Origin: Rhabdophis nuchalis
Lineage: Eukaryota; Chordata; Lepidosauria; Squamata; Natricidae
Length of the DNA stretch: 64,000 nucleotides
Reading direction: 5' to 3'
Assembly (NCBI GenBank): GCA_039707465.1
Contig: CM077648.1
Coordinates: forward strand, 71,505,619-71,569,618
The position numbers were made by a program, and so were the translations under genes. Of the stretch, positions 42,640 through 53,399 are shown piece after piece (positions within the stretch are counted from its first letter, which is position 1; each line of letters starts with the position of its first letter). The notes beneath the pieces are model-generated. The model ran no database searches. It was not told the DNA's origin and saw only the letters and a list, made by a program, of their open reading frames with translations.

Positions 42640-43095
42640 ACAATGGCCGTGCAAAGAAGAGCAACCAAGATGATTAGAGGACTGGAGACTAAGACATATG
42701 AAGAACGGCTGCAGGAGCTGGGTATGTCTAGTTTGATGAAGAGAAGGACCAGGGGAGACATGATAGCAGTGTTCCAATATCTCAGAGGGTGCCACAAAGA
42801 AGAGGGAGTCAAACTTTTCTCCAAGGCACCTGGGGGCAGGACAAGGAGCAATGGGTGGAAACTAACCAAGGAGACAAGCAACTTAGAATTAAGGAGAAAT
42901 TTCCTGACAGTAAGAACAATTAACCTCTGGAACAGCTTGCCTCCAGCAGTTGTGAATGCCCCAACCCTGGAAGTCTTTAAAAAGATGTTAGACAGCCATT
43001 TGTCTTAAATGGTATAACGTTCCTGCCCATGCAGGGGGTTGGACTAGAAGACCTACAAGGTCCCTTCCAACTCTGCTATTGTATTGTATTGTATC
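42640..43095 (+). mobile_element. CR1 3' end, best preserved copy
   Basis: Encodes the CR1 ORF2 C-terminus in one frame up to 43008 (QRRATKMIRGLETKTYEERL, then NSLPPAVVNAPTLEVF..MLDSHLS). This is followed by the non-coding end 'gttggactagaagacctaca' and (ATTGT)n-like 'attgtattgtattgtat'. It extends about 100 bp further 5' than the Helitron-borne copies, so it is an independent insertion. Confidence 0.85.
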
Positions 43096-45020
43096 TCCTT
43101 GGAAAGTTTGGGTAAGTCAGGTTTGTATGTTGTTGTTTTTAATTTTAGGCACGATTCCAGGTTCTCATCAGTAAGACGATTTCTCAATTTACTCTTGATA
43201 AGGTTCATGCTTGAAAATGATTGTTCGCATAAATATGTAGACCCGAATAAGGAAAGAACAGCAAACACTAGCTTTTTCAGTTGATCATATGAGTCAGGAC
43301 TACTATTCCAGGTATTAAAAATCAACATATCTTCCTTCTCCAGGTCTTTCAAAGCAGACCACTTGTGCTGTGAACTAAGTTCACATTTGTTTTTCTCCAA
43401 TATTTCTATATCAGCACAAAGACGTTCAAATTTTGAGCTCCACAATTCTTTGTTTTTTAAATCCAGGAATTGCATTTCAAAGTTGCCAATGTCAATATTA
43501 AAGGGAGAAAAATTTAATTCTGCTAACGTCGCTTCGCCGCCCTGGGTCCTTTTGGAGAAGGGCGGGATATAAATTGAATAAAATAAAATAAAAAAAATTT
43601 GCTGTTTCTGAATTCCCGAAACCTGTTGAGAAAAGCTTCCCTCATATTTAAAAGTGTTGTTTTGAAATAGCAAATGTCAATATCAGAATTATTTTCTTGA
43701 CGATGTTTCAACAGGCTTGGAAAGTGAATCAAAGTTTCTTTGATTCTTGAGCAAAAAGAGATAATTTGTTTTCGAATGAAATAACTTCTTCTAACATCGA
43801 AAAAATGGTATTTCTTTTCCCCTGTAGTTTATGATTAAGCTGATTTAGATGAAACGTAACGTCTACCATGAAATAAAATCTTTGGATCCACTGATCGTTT
43901 GTTAGTTCTGGATAGTGAACACCTTTCTCAAGGAGAAATGCTTTAATTTCTGTTAATAAGGAAGCGAAGCATTTCAAAACCTTTCCTCTTGATAACCAAC
44001 GTACCTTGTTATGCAGTAGAAGATCTGCATACTCACTGTCCATTTCAACTAAAAATTCTTTAAATTGGTGATGATTAAGAGCTTTAGCTATAATGGAGTT
44101 GACAATCTTAAATCACCAATTCCATAACTTTGAAAATTTCTTCTGGAAATGTCTGCACACAAAGAGCTTCTTGATGAATGATGCAATGGTAAGTAAGTAT
44201 CTCGTGATTAATTTTTTCTTTCAAAATAGCGTCAAACCCGATTCTTACACCGGTCATACTTTTCGCCCCGTCTGTTGAAATTGAGACAATTTTATCAAGT
44301 GGAATATGATGTTTTCCAATGCACTCAATTACAGCATTTGCTATATCCTCTCCACGTGTTTGACCTTTGAGTGGCAATAATCCTAAAAGTTCTTCTTTTA
44401 GGACCTTTAGATGAAATAAATCTTACAAAAAGTGAAACTTGCACTGTATCATTTATGTCACAAGATTCGTCAACTGCTATTGATAAAGCTGAAACCAATT
44501 TAAGATCTTTGATATTTGAAGACATTTTGACTGCTCTATCTTTCACTGTTTTAGCAGACAATGGTAACTCTTTAATTTTTTTTAGAATATCCGCCTTGTT
44601 CTTAAAATCCCGAAATAGCTCTTCGGATGCATTTATAAAACAAGTTTTTATGTATTCACCGTCTGTGTATGGCTTTCCTCTCTTAGCAATCGCTTCTCTA
44701 TCCACAAAACTTGCAATATTAGCATTGTTGGAAGATTGCATCCAGTAATTAAATACAGAACTTGCTTTTTCTTGACTCTTCTGAAGTTCAACTGCTTTCT
44801 TCCTTGCATCACCAACAGGATATTTAGTATTAAATGACATGTGTTTGGTTGTAAAGTGTCTCTCCAAATTTGATTTTTTGTTATGCGCCAATTTTTCCTG
44901 ACAAATAAGAGAGGTCGGAAGGCCATTTAAGTTTTGAATAAACGCGAAAGTCTCGGTCCATTCAACTTTAAATTCACGGTTTTCGTCTTCTGTTTTTCTT
45001 TGCTTTTTCTTTGTAGCCAT
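43096..45020 (-). pseudogene. hAT transposase, Charlie/GTF2IRD2-like, frameshifted
   Basis: The start codon is probably the Met before ATKKKQRKTEDENREF (complement of about 45018-45020). The N-terminal BED-like finger reads LPTSLICQEKLAHNKKSNLERHFTTKH; where relatives usually have C-L-I-C, the first Cys is Ser. The DDE-type core shows VDESCDINDTVQVSLFVRF and STDGAKSMTG; then VRWLSRGKVLKCF. The C-terminal dimerisation region has YLCEQSFSSMNLIKSKLRNRL. Frames change near 44380 and 44110 and around 43735, and an L2 tail interrupts 43535-43600. In life it would cut and paste elements with matching TIRs; this gene is inactive. Confidence 0.85.
43535..43600 (+). mobile_element. L2 3' tail in the hAT transposase
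   Basis: 'gccgccctgggtccttttgg' then 'gcgggatataaattgaataa' and an A/T-rich tail. 65 bp only. Confidence 0.8.
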
Positions 45021-45487
45021 TTCAAAACAGGGCACCTAAAAAAAATGTTTCATTTTATAATAATAAAGCTGCAGCCCCTCTGGCTTCCCTGGGACCAGAA
45101 ACTGACCAGGAGGGGTCTCGCATCCATAGTCCCACCTACCCCCACCCCCAGGTCCTAACTGTTACTGTATCTTTAGTGTTGTTACTACAACAGAAGCCTT
45201 TTTGGGCCTAATAAGAAAAATTCTCTTAAGCTCCTTTCTTCACACATTATCAAAGTTATGGGCAGTGTGGCGAACCAAGAGAATATGATTCATCTGTAAT
45301 TCTTCCTGGCTCACTTACCTAGCGAGGAGAAGGCCCAGAAGCACGGCTTAATGCCACACAAGCACAGTGCATTAGCTGTTCACCTGGCTGCAAGAAAAGA
45401 AAATATGTTTTCTCTCTCCCTTCTTAAATCCTGCTCTAACCCCAGTAATTTAAAAAAGTGGAGATTAATTACAGCAAACTACTAGAG
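45021..45487 (-). other. hAT 5' non-coding region
   Basis: Sequence upstream of the transposase on the minus strand. No ORF with family resemblance. It presumably includes the transposase promoter, but no TATA or other box can be singled out. Confidence 0.45.
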
Positions 45488-45568
45488 CAGGGGTCTGCAA
45501 CATTGGTTTTTTTTAAGACTGGTGGGCTTCAACTCCCAGAATTCCTCAGCCAACTTTGCAGACCCCTG
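45488..45568 (+). mobile_element. Small hAT MITE, 81 bp
   Basis: 'caggggtctgcaac' and 'ttgcagacccctg' termini, with 'ttcaactcccagaattc' in the middle, as in the palindromic MITE at 57921. Flanks tactagag / gactacag do not match exactly, so the TSD is eroded. Confidence 0.7.
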
Positions 45569-45929
45569 GACTACAGAGCAGGCAATGCAAAACTTAATGG
45601 TAACACTTTAAAACCTCTTATTTGCTTAATGTTCAGGTGGCTCCCAACAGAAAAAAAGAAAAATCATTTGAGGACACACCAATTTGATGGTGCAAAGTAG
45701 TATTAAATCGGCCACAAAACAAAGCCAACGATTATTGGATGTAAGGAAAAGAAGTAATAAAAAGTCTATTGCTTTCCCTTATGGTAGGAAAGAAGCATTG
45801 AGTTTGTGAATGCTGTGGGCAAGAAAGCCGTAGATCTCCAGCGAGCTTTATTTTCGGTCTTCCCTAAATTGTTCTCAGATTTCAGGAAGCTGGGAATGTT
45901 CTCGGGCTCCCACGCGGCCTAAGCCCCCC

Positions 45930-46375
45930 TCCTCCTCCTGGTAGGCATCAAGGGCATCAGGGCCGGGAACGGGTGCCAACGTCTCCAGTGGGAAAGGCTC
46001 CGGCAGTGCCCAGCATTCCTCCCTGCTTGCCTGCCCTGATGGCTCACCCACCGGCCATCGGTTTCCTTTCCCCCCCTCCACAGAGCCCCTGGGAAGAAGC
46101 CGAGTTGCTGGCATGCCGGCTGGGAAGCGCTCCGGCGGCGCCCAGCATTCCTCCCTGCTCGCTTGCTCCGATGACTCATCCACCGGCCGTTGGCTTCCTC
46201 CCCCCCTCCATGGAACCCCTGGGAAGCAGCCGGGTGGCTGCCATACCGGCTGGGAAGTGCTCCGGTGGCATCCAGCATTCCTCCCTGCTTGCTTGCCCCG
46301 ATTGCTCACCCATCGGCTGTCGGTTTCCTCCACCCCTCCACGGAGCCTCCTCAGCCCCTGGGAAGCAGCAAGTGA
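45930..46375 (+). repeat. GC-rich tandem repeat, about 130-bp unit, 3+ copies
   Basis: 'cagcattcctccctgctngc' recurs near 46012, 46143 and 46274, spaced about 131 bp, within a conserved unit that includes 'ctcacccaccggccatcggt' and 'gagcccctgggaag'. It lies inside the hAT 5' region. ORFs on both strands here (up to 177 codons) follow from the repeat and high GC. Confidence 0.85.
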
Positions 46376-46756
46376 CCACCATGCCCTTCCCAATGCACCC
46401 ACCAGGCAACCTCGGGCGGCGGGAGCTGTGTGTCGCTCCCGCCGCCCGAGGGGGCAGCAAATGGACTCTGCCTGTGTTGGCTGGGTGGAGGAAGAGCCAC
46501 ACGTGAGAGGCTAAAGAGGCTCGCAAGCTGCGGTTTGCCGACCACTGTACCAGGGCATATCTGTTAGGTTAGACATTTATAGCTTTAATCTGTCAAGATT
46601 CTGTCTATTAGGTGTAAGCAAATAAAGATCTGGACTCGAGTAGATCTTGCTGGGGTCTCTGGGACATGTAATTGATATTTACTTAGCAGTAAATTCCATT
46701 AGTCTAGTGGAGCTTGATTCCAAACAAATCATAGTTTGTTGTATTTTGGGTAATAA

Positions 46757-47153
46757 GGGTAGTCTTTGACTTACAACCACAGTTGACCCCAAAATTTCTG
46801 TTGTTAAGTGAGGCATTTGTAAAGTGAGTTTTGTCACATTGTATGACTTTTCTTGCCACAGTTGTTAAGTGAATTACTGCAGTTGATAAGTTAGTAACCT
46901 GGTTGTTAAGTGAAGGTCTTCCCCATTGACTTTGCTTGTCAGAAGTTGCAAAAGATGGTCACATTACCCTGGAATCACAGCAAAAGTCATAAATATGAAA
47001 TAGTTACCAGCATCTGAATTTTGATCACATGACCATGGGGATGCTGCAAAGGTGGTAACTATGAAAAATGGTCAAAAGTCACATTTTCCAGTACTTTTGT
47101 AACTTTGAATGGTTACTAAATGAACTTTTGTAAGTCATGGGCAACCTGTAGAT
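46757..47153 (+). mobile_element. TIR DNA transposon, non-autonomous, about 0.4 kb
   Basis: Ends 'gtagtctttgacttacaacc' and 'ttgtaagtcatgggcaacctgta' are imperfect complements. The interior has repeated 'gttgttaagtgaa' and 'gatcacatgaccatggggat'. No transposase. I recall similar elements as common in squamates, probably Tc1/mariner-like, but superfamily assignment is not secure. Confidence 0.6.
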
Positions 47154-49615
47154 TTGCACTTTGTGTTAATAGTTTTGAGACTTGTGCACAATAAAATTAT
47201 AAATATGTTGCAAACATATGCAGAGCATTATTCTTGTTATAGTTATACATTATTATGTTTCAGTCCATCCCTAAATTTGTATTTGCTTTCCTAAATTATG
47301 CAAAGAAGATAACGTTCTTCCAGTTCTTGCTGGAGTTCTCATTCTGCAATAGTTGGATATAGAAGTTTTCATGATATCTATATACCAGATGAACACAGGT
47401 ATTTTCTCACGGCTATGTCAGTTATGGGTTGGAGGAGGAAAGGATGATCGGTTGGGGAAGAAATGGATTTCTGGGAGATTAAGAGAGAGTGTATACTCTC
47501 AGTTACATATGTGAGATGAGCAGCTATATAAAATTCATAAATGAATAAATTGTGGAGTAGCAATGCTTTCAATTCTTACATTGTCCATATATACATTATG
47601 TACATTGTGTCAATATTCCGACAGATGAACCCAACCCAAAAAACAGATATCGTCCAAAGGTTGAATGCAAAACTTTATTGAGTACATCATTTCAGCACTG
47701 ATGAAGAGAAAACCATCTCTAATTAATTCCCGCTTTTACCCACATAATTACATTATAGATTTCCCCCTCCCCTTATCTTTGTAGGTCACGTTGTCCATTT
47801 GAGTGCCATTCTTTTGTTATGAGAAAAGTCTCTGGTCTTGGCAGACACTGCTGATGTGTCTTTGGCACTCAAAGCTCTTCTGCTTGAAGTCTGGACCTGT
47901 ATTCCATCTTGTCCTTCCCTCCCCCTTAGGTCTTTGGCAAGTTGAAAAGCAATAATGTTTCTAATAGCATAAGCATGCTTCAATCTTGCACTGCATGTAA
48001 AAGTGATACTCTAAGGGATTGAGTATAAGAGCACTTTGATGGAACTAATTATCTAAAGACATTATGATCTTAACTTCATTAGAAGAGTTCCCATGAAGGA
48101 AAATGTCCATTAGTTTGAATGCTTTAATTTGCAATCAGCAGAGAATTTGTCTTAGTGGCATAAACACAGACCTTTCCCATTCTATAATTTGTAAATTTAT
48201 GTGTTCTTGAAACATTTTACTTAATGCCATCGCAATATGCGACCATAATGGGATACGGTTGTATCTCAAGGTCTACCTGAGCAACAAGTAAAAGGTGATA
48301 ACTAATTTCTATTTTGAATGATAATTGCTCCTATAATGGAATTAGAATTAGTTTACTATATATTTAATATTTCAAAATCCAATATTATAAGAATCCTACC
48401 TTTTTAAAGCTCTCTTTCAAATGTTAATGGTTTATTGTTCACTAACAATAAACAGCATTTCCGTTCTCTTTGTGTGCAGATTATTTTTTAATTGGTTGGA
48501 AAGGTATATTGAAAGTTGGAAACTTTCATTTTTGAGAAAACTTACTGCATCAGACTACATGGATGTTAAGCAAGAACTCTACAAGGTATTCAGGATCATC
48601 TCTGTAGATGTGACATTGCCTGACTTCACAAGCATCTAACGTTAGGATGAACAGTCAATCTATAAACCAAATGCAGTTATATCTTATTCCTTCTGTGTCC
48701 AGAGTATCCTGACACTATACCACTGAATTTTGAGGGCAAATGACCAGATTTTGGAGGGTTTTAGTGGCTTTAATTAGAATTTAATTTAATTAATTAATTT
48801 GAGAAGTTTGCTTTATGTCAGCTCAGCCTACAAGTTGCCTAGCCTGTTAAAGGCTTCAAAAATGATGACAGAATTTTTTTAAATTTATTTTTTTTAAATA
48901 ATTTATGTATACTTGTATGTGAAAAAGATAAATATTTCTTAGTCAATTTATATGGCCATGCATCTTGCAATAATAATTGTGGTAGACACAATATTAAAAC
49001 AATTTTTAATGTACATTATGGTAGCCAACATAACTTATCAATAATTATGCATCAATCTCATGGGTTCAGTTAAATTCCCATGCCTGGGAAAATAACCATA
49101 TTTTTAACCCTTTCCGAAATGCCGGTAGGTATTTGTGCTAGCTAAATCTTGGGTATGTAACAGCAAAGGCCAGCTTTCTAGGTCCTGCCAGTTCAAACAA
49201 GAAAAGGGAGAAAGGCATCAGGATGAGTAAAAAAGAAACATAGACAGGAATCATGCAATGACTGGGTGGAAAGAAAGAAGCAATGGTGGGGAATTACTAA
49301 CGGAGAAATGGCAAATGAAAAGGAAATCTGAAATATGGGAATGGTGAGTTACTTTATCTCTTTCTTTGCTGTTGTTAAAGAAATTTGACACACAACTTAT
49401 GCACTCAAGTGGTGGGTAGACTTGGGGAAAGAGAGATGCGGCAAAAAGTCATCACCAACCATGCCCAATTTTCTTTGAATCTTAGATTGTTAGTAGTGTA
49501 ATTGAGTTAAGATATAAGAAATTAAGTTAACAGAGAATTTATTTTTCTGGATGTTATTTAGTATATATATGTAATAACAATTTTAAAAAAATACAGGTAG
49601 TCATATATCTATGTA
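47154..49615 (+). other. MSRB3 intron, no recognised element
   Basis: About 2.5 kb of AT-rich sequence, the longest stretch here free of recognisable transposons. I looked for the next MSRB3 exon (a WPSFHDV-type reading after a G phase) and did not find it. (TTAA)n at 48780-48800 and a (TATG)n run at 49607-49626 are the only simple repeats. Confidence 0.55.
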
Positions 49616-49835
49616 TGTATGTATGTTAGGTTTTTGAGCTGATCAATAAATAAATCGGAGACTAGTATAGATGTATTTCGAGCTTTTTGGCTCTCCTCAG
49701 CTAGCCATACCCTTATTGGGATTCGAACCGGGGCTGTATAGCATGCCAGGCAAGAGCCTTAGCCATTAAACCAACCAGGTTCTCTTCCTGCTCAGCTGAG
49801 ACAGGAGGATAAGTATATAATTGTTCCACAACAAC
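49616..49835 (-). mobile_element. tRNA-derived SINE, nearly complete
   Basis: On the minus strand: head 'tgttgtggaacaattatata', A-box region 'tggtttaatggctaagg' (complement of 49758-49774), B box 'ggttcgaatccc' (complement of 49718-49729), then 'gagagccaaaaagctcgaaa' and the tail 'tgatcagctcaaaaaccta'. Two more partial copies lie downstream in the opposite orientation. Not a functional tRNA gene: no 3' acceptor pairing is seen. Confidence 0.75.
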
Positions 49836-49955
49836 CCCGGTTCGAATCCCAATAAGGGTATTGCTCGCTGATGAGAGCTAAAAAGGTCGAAATAGATCTA
49901 TACTAGTCTCCCTGATTTATTTATTGATCAGCTCAAAAACCTAACACACATGTAA
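49836..49955 (+). mobile_element. tRNA-derived SINE, 5'-truncated copy
   Basis: Starts at 'cccggttcgaatcccaataag' (B box) and runs to 'gatcagctcaaaaacctaac'. With 49616-49835 it makes inverted arms of about 110 bp. Confidence 0.75.
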
Positions 49956-50235
49956 AAAAATTACATAACGGAACTCATGGCTTTCTGTCTAGATGGTCTC
50001 TGGTGATGAGCCGAAAGGCAGAAAAGGAAATAGTATGTTTCCTCCCTTAATTGGGGCCTAACAGGGTGTTGTGGAACAATTATATATATGCACTAATATA
50101 TGCAATACAGCCCCGGTTCGAATCCCAGTAAGAGTATGACTAGCTGATGAGAGCTAATAAGCTCGAAATAGATCTATCCTAGTCTCTCTGATTTATTTAT
50201 TGATCAGCTCATAATACTAACATATATATCTATAT
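49956..50235 (+). mobile_element. tRNA-derived SINE, third copy with A box deleted
   Basis: Upstream head 'gggtgttgtggaacaattat' (about 50069-50088) is followed after a short AT stretch by 'cccggttcgaatcccagtaa' (50112) and the same tail to 'ttgatcagctcataa'. The tRNA-like segment between head and B box is missing. Confidence 0.65.
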
Positions 50236-50249
50236 ATCTATATATATCA

Positions 50250-51130
50250 ATGATGAAAACACAAGAAACAATTACAAAAAATCATGAAGAGACTAGGAAA
50301 AACCATGAAGAAATTAAAACAGAGATGGGTGAAATGAAAGGTGAGATTAGAAGAATAGATGACAAAATAGGGAAAATACAAAGTGAGATAACAAAAAATG
50401 AACGAAAAATCCCAAAAGTGGAAACAAAGGTAGAACAAACAGAGAAGGAAATAGAAACAGTAGATCAGAAGTTGACTACACTAAATAGGGAATTAGGAGA
50501 AAAAATAGCCTTCCTGGAAATGGAAAAAGCTGCCGCCTTTCTTTGTTTTCAAAATATAGTAGAAGAAAAGGAGGAGGACCCTGGGGGAAACAATTACAGA
50601 AATTGTGGCAAGCATATTACAAAAATGTAAACAAGAAATAAGAAGGGGCATAGACGAGGTGTATCAAATTCATAAGAACTATGCCAGGAGACATAGGCTT
50701 CCAAAATACATGTATGCTTTACAAGAAAATCAGTAAGAGATGAAATATATAAGAAAGCGAGAGAAGAACAAATAACACAAAGGAAGAGAAATACAAATCC
50801 TGAGACGGATACCAAAAATAGTAAGAGACCAGAAGAGACATTACCAGTTTCTTACACAACTAATAAAATATAACGTAATGTTTAGATGTCTTATACCAGA
50901 GGGAATTAAGATCACCTGGCAAGAAATAAGGTACAAAATAGAGGAGGCACATGAGTTCTTCGAGCACCATTTCACAGCTAGGAAGAACAAAAGAGTAGAG
51001 AGGAACCAGAGAGTAGAAGCCAAGAAGAACAGTTAGTAGAAAGTAAGGAAGGAGAAAGAGAAGAAGGAAGGAAACAAGAAAGAGAGCAAATTGAACAAGA
51101 GGATATCAGAACATGAATAGAGACAAGGAA
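50250..51130 (+). pseudogene. L1 ORF1 of the old L1, broken
   Basis: The first frame (50250-50630) is strongly coiled-coil: repeated ETRKNHEEIKTEMGEMKGEI-like heptads, then the RRM start AAFLCFQNIVEEKEED. Frames then change. Later fragments (for example FRCLIPEGIKITWQ-like at 50880-50920) match the ORF1 C-terminal domain region. The product would be the L1 RNA-binding ORF1p; it is inactivated by frameshifts. Confidence 0.75.
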
Positions 51131-51170
51131 TACAAGGAAACTAAGGGCGGTATATAAATAAAACAATGGA

Positions 51171-52100
51171 ACAAGAAATCAAGATTCTCTCATTGAATAT
51201 AAAAGGACTAAACTCACCTGAAAAAAGCAGACAAACTGTGACTAGACTACAAAAAATGAATATGGACATTCTGTGCCTCAAGAGGTACATATCAAAAGTC
51301 AATATAACAAATTATTAGGATATCCAAAATTAGAGAAATTGTACACAGCATTAACATACACAAAAAAGGAGGGGAATTGCAATATACATCAGAGATTCGA
51401 TAAATGCAAAAAAAAATTATGCAGACGACGAGAGGAGAATCTTGATGATAGAAATAGAAACAGAACAAAAAAACAATCCTTTTCACAGCAATTTATGCAC
51501 CAAGCAAAAACTAAAAACAATTCTATAACAAAGTCCACAAAAAGATAATAGAAATAGAACACGAGAACATGTTTAGTTGGAGATTTCAACGCAATAACAG
51601 ACATCAAAAATGACTATAAAATAGAAAAGAAAAAAGAAAAAAAGAACACTACCAATTACCTTTTTTGAAATGGCACAAGATCTGCGTCTACAAGACGTGG
51701 CAAGAAAAACACATTGAAAATAAACAATACACATTCTATTCCAACCCACACAAATCATGGTAAAGGATAGATATGGCTTGGATGACCCAGGGACTGAGGA
51801 GATACAGAAGAGATTGAAATAATGACAAACACCTGAGCAGACCATAATCCAATAAAAATAATATGGAAAGGACAAAACAAGAAAAAGAGATGGACAATGA
51901 ATCAAAGAATATTGAAAGATAAAGAATACATTAAAATGATAGAAAAAGAAATGGATTTTTTTACAAAGTAACTAAAAAAGAAGAAACATCACTACAAAAT
52001 TTATGGGACACCACAAGAACATTCATTAGGGGACTGACAATAGCATACTCGGCAGGGAAGAATAAGGAAAATAGGCAAAAGCAAGAAACACTAAAGAAAG
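51171..52100 (+). pseudogene. Old L1 ORF2, endonuclease and connector
   Basis: The ATG at 51171 opens MEQEIKILSLNIKGLNSPEK, the classic start of the L1 endonuclease (SLNIxGLN). Frameshifts follow within 100 bp. 'gttggagatttcaacgcaat' (GDFNA) near 51577 and a DHNPI-like stretch near 51840 are other endonuclease landmarks. Interrupted at 52100 by a solo LTR. Confidence 0.8.
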
Positions 52101-52530
52101 TGTTAGGGAAATCCCGTTAGGAGAATGAAAGTGCATAGCGAAATGTAGCAAGAGATATGTTGTTGAACACCCACACTAGCAGTCAGAGATACTGAATTGT
52201 AAAATAAAGAGTCTTTTACTTTTGTAGAAAAATAAAGTGATACAAACCTCTTCACAAACACGTGAGAAGTAGTCCTGAATCATATACACAGTATTCAAAG
52301 GTGGCTAACAGTTGCACAACTCACACTTATCCACGTTGATCAACACCCAACATACAAAACAGCCATCATCTAAGGATCAGCCACTAACAGTGATTCTGGC
52401 TCCCTCTTATGGCCGATTGAGGAAACAGCAGCCAATCACATTTTACTGCAGTAGTTAAAGTTACAGATACAGTATTGCAATCGTGGTTTATATATATTGC
52501 CATCCCAACATTAGGCTTACATTCCTAACA
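52101..52530. repeat. Solo LTR, 430 bp
   Basis: Begins TGTTAGG and ends CCTAACA, a 7-bp terminal inverted repeat with TG...CA ends. Flanked by the exact 5-bp TSD gaaag (52096-52100, 52531-52535). L1 ORF2 sequence is continuous across it once removed. Orientation is not clear: AATAAA occurs near 52204 and a TATATA near 52491. It is not similar to the chromovirus LTRs at 10812 and 15083. Confidence 0.88.
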
Positions 52531-52845
52531 GAAAGAACTCAAAAAACTGGAAGTAGATCTCCAAAAAGACACACAAGAAATAAAAATAAAGGAAAAGAGA
52601 GAATTGATCAAACACAAATTGAATTTGATGGCACAAGAAGAGATGGCCCAGAAAATCAAATTTGCGAAACAAAATTTCTTTGAAAATGTGAATAAACCGG
52701 GGAGATGGTTAGCGCACAAATTTAAAAAAGAAAAGGGAAAAAATAATACACCATCTACAGGATGAAAAAGGAAATATACAACACAGGAGGAGGAAAAAAT
52801 ATATATAGTACAGAATTGGGGATTGTAGCCGAATACACAGACCTT
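52531..52845 (+). pseudogene. Old L1 ORF2, segment before RT
   Basis: Reads NVNKPGRWLAHKFKKEKG, matching NANKPGRWLAYTLRKN of the intact L1 at 24947. It ends in GIVAEYT at the retroviral insertion. Confidence 0.8.
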
Positions 52846-53191
52846 GCCCTTGGAGGAAGCCCTGCACCCATTTGAACCAGGAGATTGGGTGTGGATCAAA
52901 TTCTTCATGAGGACCTCACCCCTGCAACCTAAGTGGAAAGGGCACTACCAAATCTTGCTGACCACAAAAACAGCCATCAGGGTTGCTGAGAAAGACTCCT
53001 GGATTCATTGGACATACGCCAAACCTGCAGTTGTAGACCACAGCCCATCGTCAGCACTGACACAATCAATTCTAATGCTCAAGTTGAGGAAAAACCCCAA
53101 GACAGACCAGTGGACATTGCAAACATTTTTTGACAACATAGAACCTGGAAGCCAAGATATAAACACTGGAACACAACAAACTGGACTGTAA
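52846..53191 (+). pseudogene. Gammaretrovirus-like integrase C-terminus
   Basis: An open frame of about 115 codons with the block HPFEPGDWVWIK, then PKWKGHYQILLTTKTAIRV and SWIHWTYAKPA. This is the SH3-like DNA-binding end of gammaretroviral integrases. Upstream pol (RT, core integrase) is missing, so no enzyme can be made. Confidence 0.85.
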
Positions 53192-53399
53192 TTTTTTTTT
53201 AAAGAAGAAATAGCAAACTTTCATTTTATTTATTTTATTTTTTAAAATTAATACTCTTTTTGTCATAAGGAAGAAATAATGGGATTTAATTTTTTTGATT
53301 TTTTTCCTTTTCCTTTCTCTCCAATGGACTCTGACCTTTTTTCTCTTTCACCTTAAAAAAAAAGGAGCGGGGGGAAGGGTTCATCCAATCATGGGAAAA

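Larger units (their letters stand above)
42373..46547 (-). mobile_element. hAT element with (broken) transposase gene, 4.2 kb
   Basis: Perfect 8-bp TSD taccaggg (42365-42372, 46548-46555). TIRs are 'cagtggttggcaaac' and 'gtttgccgaccactg' with one mismatch. The transposase lies on the minus strand (45016-43096). The element was later hit by CR1 (42640-43095), an L2 tail (43535-43600) and a small MITE (45488-45568). The 5' non-coding part holds a GC-rich tandem repeat. Confidence 0.92.

Noticed and set aside
45875..46545. Several GC-rich ORFs of 116-177 codons on both strands
   Set aside because: They track the 130-bp tandem repeat; stop codons are rare because of GC content. No conserved domain.
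49716..49775. Possible tRNA gene from the A and B boxes
   Set aside because: The boxes belong to a SINE with a LINE-like tail. No acceptor stem can be paired and related truncated copies lie next to it.
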